The notes under the pieces are model-generated. The model was not told the DNA's origin. It worked only from the letters and a program-made list of their open reading frames with translations, and ran no database searches. From positions 2,604,001-2,668,000 of the forward strand of contig NZ_JBGFSP010000003.1 in NCBI RefSeq assembly GCF_041227145.1: 64,000 nucleotides of DNA. Reading direction: 5' to 3'. Shown piece by piece: positions 9,365 through 17,214 of the stretch. Every line of letters begins with the position of its first letter. Position 1 is the stretch's first letter. The position numbers were made by a program, and so were the translations under genes. The stretch comes from Bacteroides sp. AN502(2024). Its GTDB lineage: Bacteria > Bacteroidota > Bacteroidia > Bacteroidales > Bacteroidaceae.

Positions 9365-11830
9365 TTAGAATCGGCAGCGGAGATCTACCCCAAATTGCAT
9401 TGGGCGTCCTTTCTGCATAAAACCTTTGTTCATCGTTTCGAAATAGAAGGCGGCATAGTCTTTATTCAGGAAGTTGCGTGCCCAGAAACTAATCATTGCG
9501 TCACCGATTTCCAGATTCGTTCTCCAGTTGAGTGTGCCGTAGAAAGATTGGCTGACATCGTTTTGTTCAGTCCAGTAGATACGTCCGGCAGCGTTATAAT
9601 TAGCTTGGAATACAACCCGGTCGAAGATAGAGCGCGGATTACAGGTGATGGCGTATTCTCCTCCGATATTTAGGGTGTGTTTGGGGACGAAGGGAACATA
9701 TTTGCCATTATAATCGGCAATTACTTTGGAACTGCCATCTTTTTGTTCTTCTGTAATTACATAATCGGTAAAGGTGGCATACGCATATCCGTAACTTGCA
9801 TTCAGGCTAAGCTTTTTTGTCAGACTGGCGCGAAGAGATGCTTCTGCACCATAACTACGGCTTTTTCCCGCATTGATGGTAATACGTCCCAAACCACTTT
9901 CAGCAAATTGGGAGAGTTGCTGGTCGCGGGTATCCATATAAAATGCTGCAAGATCAGCCCAAACTCTACCTTCCCATAGCGTAAGATGGCTACCCACTTC
10001 ATAGTTCCACGAATATTCGGGTTTGTAGGTAGTGGAAGTTTTTATATCAATCTCTTTGGTAGGTACCATTTGGTCCATCATTTTTATGATGGTTGCTCCC
10101 CATCTGGCATCTTGCCCTATTGTCGGACTTTCTTTAATGGCATTCATCATCGAGTTGGTCAATTCTCTGTGTGATAAGTCAGAGAACATCTGGATGTTAT
10201 ATCCTCCCGAACGATATCCGCGAGTAACAGTGGCATATACATTATTTTGGTTCTTCCATTCATATTGAATAGCAAATTTAGGTAGAAGCTGTACATAATC
10301 AGTCGAGAGCTTGCCTATAAAAGAGGCCGGGGCTTTCATATTCTGATCAGACAGGTTTATTTGCATGGGACCCATTGCTAAATGAAAATCAAAACCAAAG
10401 TCGATAGGAGTACTGAGGGAATTGTACTTCATACTGATTTTCTCGTAATCGAGTCGGAGTCCGGCTGTAACGGACAGTCCTTCTATGAACAGGTTGTTGT
10501 AAGTAGACTGATGATAAAGTGCACCGCTAAGAGTCGGTGTGTCGAAGGTCCCTCCTACACTTAGCATCGGGTTATGTATGGTCATTCCCATAGTAGGTGC
10601 ACCGGGTTTGGAGGCAATCTGTTTAAAAGCGGAATTGGCGTTGTTTTCAATTATCGTTTTCACGCCTTCTTCTTTGAACAGAACCGGACCTGTGGTATGT
10701 AGCCATTGGTAGAACCCAAAAGCTCCCGTAGTCCATTGCCATCTCTTTTCTGGTTTGGCTTTCAAGACAATTTCTTCGGAAATGGTATTTGTCCTTTGCT
10801 TTTGCTCAAGATTAAAGATGTCTCTTTCTGTGAAATCCTGATCAAGGAACATACGGTCGTTCAGGTTCTGATAACCTGTGACAGCACTTAGTATAAAGTT
10901 ACTAGCTTGATATTCGATGTTAACACCTGAATTGAGCAATCCACGACGGTAACTACTGCGGTCGTTATATGAAATCTTGCCGATATAATCTGCCCGGTCT
11001 TCTGTCAGTTCTTTACCTTTTTCTTTAGCTTTGGCTATACTATTTTGAGTAATTCCGGTATAGTAATACGGATATCCACCTTGGTCGCTATATTCATAGT
11101 TCACTGTCATGTCTATTTTCAGATTAGATGTCGGCAGGTAAATTCCGCGGAAACGTCCGCCACCGGCATTGCTTTTGTCTATCTTTTCATTGTTTCGTGC
11201 AGAATTTTCAAAGAAGCCGCCCGTGTGCTCATAAAAGCCGCCCGTAGAGAAAGCGAAATGGTCGGATATACGGTGGTAATGGGTGAGTGACACATTATAA
11301 TTGTTATAAGTGGCTGCTCCCATGCGGACATCAGTACCCTGATAAGTGAAAGGTGATTTTGTGTGCACTTTGATAAGTCCTCCCATCGTATTACGTCCGT
11401 ATAAAGTTCCTTGTGGTCCACGAAGTACGTCGATACGTTCGATATCGCAATAGTTGAAGTCGAAAGCGGATTTGTCGATATAAGGGATGTTGTCTACATA
11501 AAGTCCTACAGACGGAGTATTGATACGCGAACCGATTCCACGGATATAAATCGAAGTAGTCAGTTTGGAGCCATAGTCAGGGATAAACAGATTGGGAACA
11601 ATACCTGTCAGGTTCTTCACGGAATTTACCTGATTGGCGCGCATATTCTCCTGTGATAAGACGGTGGAGGCTACCGGTAGATCACGCAGTTTACGGTTCT
11701 CTTTCGGAGTAGCAATCACTACCACCTCTTCGATGTCTACTATTTTTAGTGAGTCTTTGGGGAAATCTTCGGCCCATGCTGTCCCTGTCGTCAGGAGCAT
11801 GAGGGCAATCATAATCTTTTTTGTTTTCAT
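9365..11830 (-). CDS. TonB-dependent outer-membrane receptor
   Basis: An 821-residue receptor of the ligand-gated channel type. It has a signal peptide (about 1-20, ending TAWA), a TonB-box-like IEEVVVIA near 33-40, a plug domain at about 50-165 (RGIGS, RIDVLRGPQGTLYGRNTMGG) and a beta-barrel ending in the aromatic RCRF terminus. It lacks the N-terminal carboxypeptidase-like domain of SusC proteins and has no SusD partner, so it is more like a siderophore, haem or vitamin receptor. The substrate cannot be read from the sequence. A LuxR-type regulator lies upstream on the same strand, separated by repeat copy 3. Confidence 0.88.
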   Translation of the reverse strand: MKTKKIMIALMLLTTGTAWAEDFPKDSLKIVDIEEVVVIATPKENRKLRDLPVASTVLSQENMRANQVNSVKNLTGIVPNLFIPDYGSKLTTSIYIRGIGSRINTPSVGLYVDNIPYIDKSAFDFNYCDIERIDVLRGPQGTLYGRNTMGGLIKVHTKSPFTYQGTDVRMGAATYNNYNVSLTHYHRISDHFAFSTGGFYEHTGGFFENSARNNEKIDKSNAGGGRFRGIYLPTSNLKIDMTVNYEYSDQGGYPYYYTGITQNSIAKAKEKGKELTEDRADYIGKISYNDRSSYRRGLLNSGVNIEYQASNFILSAVTGYQNLNDRMFLDQDFTERDIFNLEQKQRTNTISEEIVLKAKPEKRWQWTTGAFGFYQWLHTTGPVLFKEEGVKTIIENNANSAFKQIASKPGAPTMGMTIHNPMLSVGGTFDTPTLSGALYHQSTYNNLFIEGLSVTAGLRLDYEKISMKYNSLSTPIDFGFDFHLAMGPMQINLSDQNMKAPASFIGKLSTDYVQLLPKFAIQYEWKNQNNVYATVTRGYRSGGYNIQMFSDLSHRELTNSMMNAIKESPTIGQDARWGATIIKMMDQMVPTKEIDIKTSTTYKPEYSWNYEVGSHLTLWEGRVWADLAAFYMDTRDQQLSQFAESGLGRITINAGKSRSYGAEASLRASLTKKLSLNASYGYAYATFTDYVITEEQKDGSSKVIADYNGKYVPFVPKHTLNIGGEYAITCNPRSIFDRVVFQANYNAAGRIYWTEQNDVSQSFYGTLNWRTNLEIGDAMISFWARNFLNKDYAAFYFETMNKGFMQKGRPMQFGVDLRCRF

Positions 11831-11862
11831 CTGCTGTTAATTTATCTGGTGCAAAGTAACGG

Positions 11863-11870
11863 CAAATATA
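11863..11870 (-). promoter_or_regulatory. -7 promoter element for the TonB receptor
   Basis: Read on the minus strand this is TATATTTG, 32 bases before the receptor ATG. A second weaker TTACTTTG sits at 11852-11859. This suggests the receptor has its own promoter and is not read only from the regulator. Confidence 0.5.
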
Positions 11871-11905
11871 GACGATAGTCAATCCTCATTTATTAGGATT
11901 TGTTT

Positions 11906-11972
11906 CACCACAGAGGACGCATAGGAGACGAAGGTATGATAGGACTCTTAATATTCTGTGTCCTTTGCGTGA
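11906..11972. repeat. Palindromic intergenic repeat, family 1, eroded copy 3
   Basis: The left arm CACCACAGAGGACGCATAGGAGAC (first part 11906-11920) is nearly identical to copy 2. The right arm CTGTGTCCTTTGCGTGA (11956-11972) has diverged. The spacer is only about 35 bases. It abuts the stop codon of the LuxR-type gene. Confidence 0.65.
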
Positions 11973-11973
11973 A

Positions 11974-12576
11974 TCAGATTCGGTCGGCTTCGATATATCC
12001 ATTCATTACAGCATAAATAGTCAGTCCGGAGACGGACTTGATGCCTAATTTCTCCGTGATATTTTTCCGGTGAGTGATAACGGTAGTCAGACTGATATTC
12101 AGTTTATCTGCTATTTCTTTGTTGATTAATCCTTTGGTTATCAGTACGAGTACTTCTATTTCACGGGCAGATAGAATCTCCTGATGAGGCTGCATCGGAG
12201 GCATGGATGGCATGTCTTTCACCGGATAACCGTCGTGGTGAGCATGTTGGTGAAGTTTTAATATGTTTTTCACCAGCTCTCCTTCGGATTCATAAATGTT
12301 GAGTACAGGTACACCGGATAGTTGGAATTGTGGACTGTCACTTGCCAATACAATCGTTTTTCGTTTCCGGGGGAGAAAGAAAGCATTGTGCTCTACATAG
12401 ATCTGTGCGGAAATGAAATAGTGGGCATACATATCCGGCGTATCGTCCATCAGTTCGCTGAAATGATGGAAAGTCCGTATGATCGCCATAGGAATCATTT
12501 CCTCCAGGATTCCTTTCAGACCGAGACAAGTCAATGTATTGGCTTCTACAATTGCTATTTCGGGTTGATAATTCAT
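11974..12576 (-). CDS. LuxR/NarL-type regulator with a degenerate receiver
   Basis: A 200-residue DNA-binding protein. The C-terminal part (about 133-195) is a clear LuxR-type helix-turn-helix: LSAREIEVLVLITKGLINKEIA followed by LNISLTTVITHRKNITEKLG. The N-terminal 120 residues have the spacing of a response-regulator receiver (IAIVEANTLTCLGLKGIL) but lack the phospho-accepting aspartate: the usual site reads HYFISAQIYV. Only E11 of the acidic pocket remains. It may therefore be controlled by something other than phosphorylation. It lies 16 bases downstream of the FAD oxidoreductase gene and upstream of the TonB receptor, so it could control that receptor (inference). Confidence 0.82.
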   Translation of the reverse strand: MNYQPEIAIVEANTLTCLGLKGILEEMIPMAIIRTFHHFSELMDDTPDMYAHYFISAQIYVEHNAFFLPRKRKTIVLASDSPQFQLSGVPVLNIYESEGELVKNILKLHQHAHHDGYPVKDMPSMPPMQPHQEILSAREIEVLVLITKGLINKEIADKLNISLTTVITHRKNITEKLGIKSVSGLTIYAVMNGYIEADRI

Positions 12577-12592
12577 GTTAGTCTGGTTTTAA

Positions 12593-14244
12593 TTAATGAT
12601 TGAAATAATTGGCTACGGCTTCCGCGCACCGTTCACCGTCCACTCCGGCAGACACAATTCCTCCGGCATAGCCTGCGCCTTCTCCGCAAGGAAATAATCC
12701 ACGAACGGTAACATGTTGAAGAGTATCTTTGTCGCGCACGATGCGAACGGGGGAAGATGTTCGTGTCTCCACACCCATCATTACTGCCTCATTAGTGAGA
12801 AACCCGTGGCTGCTGCGTCCGAATTGTTGGAAGCCGAGAGATAGTCTTTTGCTGATGAAATCGGGCATCCAGAAATGAAGTGGAGACGAAATCAATCCCG
12901 GACTATAGGATGAATCGGGCAGATCGTAACTCAATTTCTTGCGGGTAAAATCTAACATACGTTGCGCCGGAGCAGTTTGTCGTCTGCCTCCCTGCAACCA
13001 GCATTGACGTTCCAGTTCCTCTTGAAAGTGAAGAACAGATAGTAACTGTGAATTGATCTCTGCAAGTTGTGAACTTTTTAAATTCGGATTCAGTGCCAAC
13101 AGCTGTTCATCTTGTTTCGCAGCCCATTCTTTATTCTTCATTTTTAATTCTTCATTTTCCAAATCCTCCGGTTGAATTTCCACTACCATTCCCGAATTGC
13201 TCCACCGTGACCCGCGGTTGGAAGGAGACATTCCGTTCACTACCACTTGTTCCGGTCCGCTGGCGGCAGGAACAATGAAACCTCCGGGGCACATACAGAA
13301 ACTATATACTCCTCTGCCTTCTACCTGTGTTACAAAGCTGTATTCAGCAGCGGGCAGGTATTTGCCCCGTCCATTCTTATTATGATATTGTATTTGATCA
13401 ATCAACATTGCCGGATGTTCCAAACGTACCCCGACAGCGATTCCTTTCGCTTCAATCGCCACATTATTGACTGCCAGCCAACGATATACATCTCTTGCCG
13501 AATGTCCGGTTGCCAGTATCACTGGTCCGAGCAAAGTCTTTCCCGTATTTGTTTCGATACCTTTGACTTCATTATTCTCGATAATCAATGCATCCATTCG
13601 TGTTTGGAAATATACTTCTCCGCTACACTCGATAATGGTATTCCGCATATTTTCAATGACACGTGGCAACTTGTCTGTCCCGATATGCGGATGAGCATCC
13701 ACCAATATCGAAGTCGAGGCTCCATGTTGGCAAAATACATTCAGGATTTTATTTACATTTCCCCTCTTTTTGCTCCGGGTATAGAGTTTTCCATCCGAAT
13801 AAGCTCCTGCCCCCCTTCGCCAAAACTGTAATTCGATTCCGGATCAACCGTGTGTTCCCTGCTGATTTGTGCTAAATCTTTTTTCCGCTCGCGCACGTCT
13901 TTTCCGCGTTCGATAACAACGGGACGTAATCCCAGTTCGATGAGACGCAGGGCTGCAAATAGTCCGCCGGGACCTGCGCCCACGACAATCACTTGCGGCC
14001 TTCCCTCTACCTTATTATATATAGTATGTTCGTATTCGTCATCCTTAGGCATCTCCCGGATATATGCCCGTACCTTCAGATTGACAAAGATAGTCCGTTG
14101 CCGTGCGTCAATGCTCCGTTTTAAGATTCGGGTAGCAGTGATGTCACGCAGGTTCAAACCTTTTTCTTTAGACAGATATTCCTTTAATTTCTGTTCGTTT
14201 GCTGCGATTTCGGGAAGTATGCGGAGTTGGTATTCTTGTGTCAT
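12593..14244 (-). pseudogene. FAD-dependent oxidoreductase (COG2509 type), frameshifted
   Basis: Two frames together make one protein of about 550 residues. The first (14244-13753) has an N-terminal alpha/beta region, then the FAD dinucleotide motif VIVVGAGPGGLFAALRL and YSFGEGG. The second (to 12593) carries VDAHPHIGTDKLPRVIENM, GPVILATGHSARDV and the closing FPCGEGAGYAGGI. They are joined at a run of six C (13810-13815; six G in the coding strand). Seven G would read EGGAGAYSDGKLYTR and restore the family sequence, so one base is missing. The rest shows no decay, so recent mutation, slippage or a sequencing error are all possible. As written the protein stops at about residue 163. Confidence 0.85.
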
Positions 14245-14321
14245 TTAGTTGTTGATATTATTTTCGACTATAAAATTGATAAAGCAGATCATTTACTCAT
14301 CAGTGACTATTTATCAGTGTC

Positions 14322-15689
14322 CTATCCGAATAAAGCCCTGAACGCCTCTTCCACCTTTCTCACCGGTACTAACTCTATCTTCAGTTTCTTAGTGTCAATC
14401 CCTTGCAAGTTATATTTGGGCAACAGGAACCGTTTAAAACCTAACTTTTCAGCTTCACCGATACGCTGTTCGATTCGATTCACGGGGCGTATTTCTCCCG
14501 ACAGGCCGATTTCTCCCGCCATGCAAACTTCCGGTTCAATGGCTGCATCCATATTGGAAGAAAGGATTGCACTGATAACCGGCAAGTCGATGGCCGGATC
14601 ATTCACTTTCAATCCTCCGGCAATATTCAGGAACACATCTTTCTGTGCCAACTTAAATCCCACACGCTTTTCGAGAACAGCCAGCAGCATATTCATTCTT
14701 CTCAAATCGAAACCGGTTGCCGAACGTTGCGGATTGCCATAGACAGCAGAACTGACTAAAGCCTGTGTCTCAATCAAGAACGGGCGAATCCCTTCAATGG
14801 CGGAAGCAATGGCTACCCCGCTCATCCCTTCATGATCCTGACTTAGCAAAAGTTCGGAAGGATTACTCACTTGACGCAACCCATCCTGACGCATTTCATA
14901 AATACCTAATTCTGCCGTACTACCGAAACGATTCTTGATACTGCGTAGAATACGATACATATAATGTTGGTCACCTTCAAATTGGAGGACAGTATCTACG
15001 ATATGTTCCAGCACTTTAGGCCCTGCAATACTTCCTTCCTTATTAATATGTCCGATCAGCAATACAGGCGTATGCGTTTCTTTCGCAAAACGAAGAATAG
15101 ACGCCGAACACTCTCTGACTTGTGCTATACTTCCGGGAGACGATTCGATACTCTCGGTGGAAATAGTCTGTATAGAGTCGATAATCACTAAATCGGGATT
15201 CGTATTCTTGATATGCACATAAATCTGTTCGAGTGAAGTCTCGCAAACGATTAGGCAATCGCTGGAAGTGCTAGAGAGACGGTCGGCACGAAGTTTCAAC
15301 TGTCGTGCACTCTCTTCACCGGATACATAAAGAATTTTCTTTTCCGGCATGTGCAGTACGGTCTGCATGACGAGCGTCGATTTACCGATTCCCGGTTCAC
15401 CGCCTATCAGGACCAGAGAGCCCTGTACGAGTCCGCCTCCCAATACACGATTCAGCTCATCATCGTGCATATTGATGCGTGGTTCGTCATCCGTTTCTAT
15501 ATCGCTAAGTGCCAGTGGCTTGGGCTTCTGCGTTTCAATGCCTGATATCGGACGGCGGTTGGTAGGTTCTTTCCGTACGATTTCTTCAACATACGTATTC
15601 CATTCTCCACACGACGGACATTTACCCACCCATTTGGGTAAATCTTGTCCGCAATTACTGCATACATATACGGTTTTCTCTTTTGCCAT
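14322..15689 (-). CDS. radA: DNA repair protein RadA
   Basis: RadA (Sms) helps process branched recombination intermediates by driving ssDNA branch migration. 455 residues, the usual length. It has an N-terminal C4 zinc finger (CSNCGQDLPKWVGKCPSCG), Walker A GGEPGIGKST, the RadA signature KNRFGST, and a C-terminal Lon-protease-like domain (ANIAGGLKVNDPAIDLPV region). The frame is open to 15728, but ATG 15689 is chosen because the zinc finger follows directly and a -7 element lies at 15716-15723, about 20 bases upstream of a likely transcript start. Confidence 0.95.
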   Translation of the reverse strand: MAKEKTVYVCSNCGQDLPKWVGKCPSCGEWNTYVEEIVRKEPTNRRPISGIETQKPKPLALSDIETDDEPRINMHDDELNRVLGGGLVQGSLVLIGGEPGIGKSTLVMQTVLHMPEKKILYVSGEESARQLKLRADRLSSTSSDCLIVCETSLEQIYVHIKNTNPDLVIIDSIQTISTESIESSPGSIAQVRECSASILRFAKETHTPVLLIGHINKEGSIAGPKVLEHIVDTVLQFEGDQHYMYRILRSIKNRFGSTAELGIYEMRQDGLRQVSNPSELLLSQDHEGMSGVAIASAIEGIRPFLIETQALVSSAVYGNPQRSATGFDLRRMNMLLAVLEKRVGFKLAQKDVFLNIAGGLKVNDPAIDLPVISAILSSNMDAAIEPEVCMAGEIGLSGEIRPVNRIEQRIGEAEKLGFKRFLLPKYNLQGIDTKKLKIELVPVRKVEEAFRALFG

Positions 15690-15715
15690 TGAAATTTCTT
15701 TCTTCTTGTAGGGTG

Positions 15716-15723
15716 CAAAAATA
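15716..15723 (-). promoter_or_regulatory. -7 promoter element for radA
   Basis: Minus-strand TATTTTTG, 27 bases upstream of ATG 15689. It rules out the upstream in-frame start. A plus-strand TATCTTTG at 15747-15754 points the other way, towards the 3' end of the asparaginase gene. Confidence 0.6.
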
Positions 15724-15775
15724 GGCATAATTTATTAGAAAGGAGTTATCTTTGCCTAATATAAATAGATGAAGC

Positions 15776-16813
15776 CTACAGGGTTATCTCTCCTGCTATC
15801 GAACGGTTCATCCAGTTGCGCACCTCATCCGGAGTATATCCATGCCCCAGTAAGAACATTAATTTGGCGACTGCCGATTCCGTGGTACTGTCATATCCGG
15901 AGACAACTCCTGCCTGCAACAACTGGTATCCCGTTTCATAACGTTCCATTTCTACCATTCCCGCACTGCATTGTGTTACGTTGACAATCACAATTCCACG
16001 CTCGCTGGCCTGACAGAGCCGGCGTATAAACCATTCTTTTCGGGGAGCATTCCCCGAGCCGTATGTTTCGAGTACAACCGCCTTTAATCCTTCAATCCCC
16101 AGAATGGTAGCAATTACATTTTCTTGGATGCCCGGAAAGAGCTTCAGTACCACTACATGGGTATCCAGCAAATAGTGTGGTTTCAATTCCCGCTTTTCCC
16201 CATTTTCGTGAATCTGCACATTATTATATTTGATATGGATTCCCGCTTCCGCCAATACCGGATAATTGAAGGAACGGAACGCATTGAAATTTTCCGCATT
16301 CATCTTTGTCGTACGGTTTCCTCGCATCAGATGATTTTCAAAGAAGATGCATACTTCCGGCACCAATGCCCTTCCTTCCTTGTTTTGTGCGATAGCAATC
16401 TCGATACTAGTCATCAGATTCTCCTTTCCGTCGGTACGGAGTACGCCGATGGGAAGCTGTGAGCCTGTGAGGATAACAGGTTTATCCAGTCCTTCCAGCA
16501 TAAAACTGAGTGCGGAAGCGGTATAAGCCATCGTGTCCGTTCCGTGTAGGATGACGAAGCCACGGTAATGATTGTAGTTGTCATGAATAATGCGTACCAG
16601 CTTTCGCCACATATCCGGTTCCATGTCCGACGAATCCATCGGAGGATCAAACTGATAGGTGTCAATCGGGAAATTGAATTTTTGCAGTTCGGGGATATAC
16701 TTTTGCAGTTGCTCGAAGTTAAAGTTCTCCAGAGCACCTGTCACGGCATTCTCAATCATACCAATTGTTCCACCGGTGTATATTAACAATACGGAAGTAT
16801 TTAATGGGCTCAT
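15776..16813 (-). CDS. ansA: Type I L-asparaginase
   Basis: Cytoplasmic type I asparaginase, hydrolysing asparagine to aspartate and ammonia. 345 residues, normal for the family. The nucleophile motif is TGGTIGM near the N-terminus, and the second catalytic threonine lies in HGTDTMAYTASALSFML with the conserved aspartate. No signal peptide is seen once ATG 16813 is used. The longer frame from 16882 is rejected because a -7 element (16840-16847) lies between the two starts. It is convergent with nothing and lies head-to-tail upstream of radA with an 86-base gap. Confidence 0.92.
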   Translation of the reverse strand: MSPLNTSVLLIYTGGTIGMIENAVTGALENFNFEQLQKYIPELQKFNFPIDTYQFDPPMDSSDMEPDMWRKLVRIIHDNYNHYRGFVILHGTDTMAYTASALSFMLEGLDKPVILTGSQLPIGVLRTDGKENLMTSIEIAIAQNKEGRALVPEVCIFFENHLMRGNRTTKMNAENFNAFRSFNYPVLAEAGIHIKYNNVQIHENGEKRELKPHYLLDTHVVVLKLFPGIQENVIATILGIEGLKAVVLETYGSGNAPRKEWFIRRLCQASERGIVIVNVTQCSAGMVEMERYETGYQLLQAGVVSGYDSTTESAVAKLMFLLGHGYTPDEVRNWMNRSIAGEITL

Positions 16814-16839
16814 AAGCTGATTTTGTGCGATTGTTTTCG

Positions 16840-16847
16840 CAAATATA
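16840..16847 (-). promoter_or_regulatory. -7 promoter element for ansA
   Basis: Minus-strand TATATTTG, 27 bases upstream of ATG 16813. It supports the shorter asparaginase start. Confidence 0.6.
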
Positions 16848-16977
16848 AGAATAGATTTGATAAATAAGTAACAATATGTCATAAAAGTGAAGGTGAATGA
16901 CCGAATAAAGAGAAAGCGTAAGATACTTTTTATCAGAAAAAAACCGAAAAAAGTGATAGATTGAATGTTTTTATTAT

Positions 16978-16985
16978 TACTTTTG
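16978..16985 (+). promoter_or_regulatory. -7 promoter element for the threonine operon
   Basis: TACTTTTG fits TAnnTTTG. Transcription would start near 16991, giving a leader of about 225 bases before thrA, unusually long next to the other leaders in this window. The rest of the gap 16814-17214 holds the leader ORF, the attenuator-like fold and a small hairpin GCCTG/CAGGC at 17113-17128. Confidence 0.6.
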
Positions 16986-17021
16986 CGACACTTATCAAAA
17001 ACAAGAGTAGAAACAAGAACT

Positions 17022-17081
17022 ATGATGAAGTACTATCCGCATACAGTCACATCCATGTGTACCATGACCCTTAGGGGTTGA
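17022..17081 (+). CDS. Thr/Met-rich leader peptide of the threonine operon
   Basis: A 19-codon ORF reading MMKYYPHTVTSMCTMTLRG. Four of its last 12 residues are Thr and two are Met, the end products of the pathway that ThrA feeds. It begins about 30 bases after the predicted transcript start and ends 133 bases before thrA. Its Thr codons (17043-17045, 17049-17051, 17061-17063, 17067-17069) lie inside the loop of the attenuator-like stem. Leader peptides that control threonine operons through ribosome stalling are well known in enterobacteria. Assigning this role here is inference. It could also begin at the second ATG, 17025. Confidence 0.65.
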   Translation: MMKYYPHTVTSMCTMTLRG

Positions 17082-17093
17082 GGGATAGTTTTT
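17032..17093 (+). promoter_or_regulatory. Attenuator-like RNA fold in the thr leader
   Basis: ACTATCC (17032-17038) pairs perfectly with GGATAGT (17083-17089), followed by TTTT. The 44-base interior can form two small hairpins: CACAT/ATGTG (17048-17059) and ACCC/GGGT (17067-17078). The 5' arm lies 5-11 bases upstream of the first Thr codon, so a ribosome stalled there would cover it and stop the stem forming. A competing pairing is possible between ATACAG (17041-17046) and CTGTAT (17115-17120). The stem is short and the T run brief, so terminator strength is uncertain. Confidence 0.55.
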
Positions 17094-17214
17094 GTGTATC
17101 TACGTGATTCACGCCTGTATAAGCAGGCAAAATTCAAATTCAATATTATTCGTAAACAACCAATCGTTCTGTAAGAAGCAAACTGCAGGACATTGTATTT
17201 AAATAAGTATCTTC

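Noticed and set aside
13247..13831. 194-codon plus-strand ORF
   Set aside because: It is antisense to the frameshifted FAD oxidoreductase, whose minus-strand frame carries clear family motifs.
15769..15984. Plus-strand ORF antisense to ansA
   Set aside because: It is a shadow of the asparaginase coding strand, rich in Pro, Ser and Leu with no family likeness.
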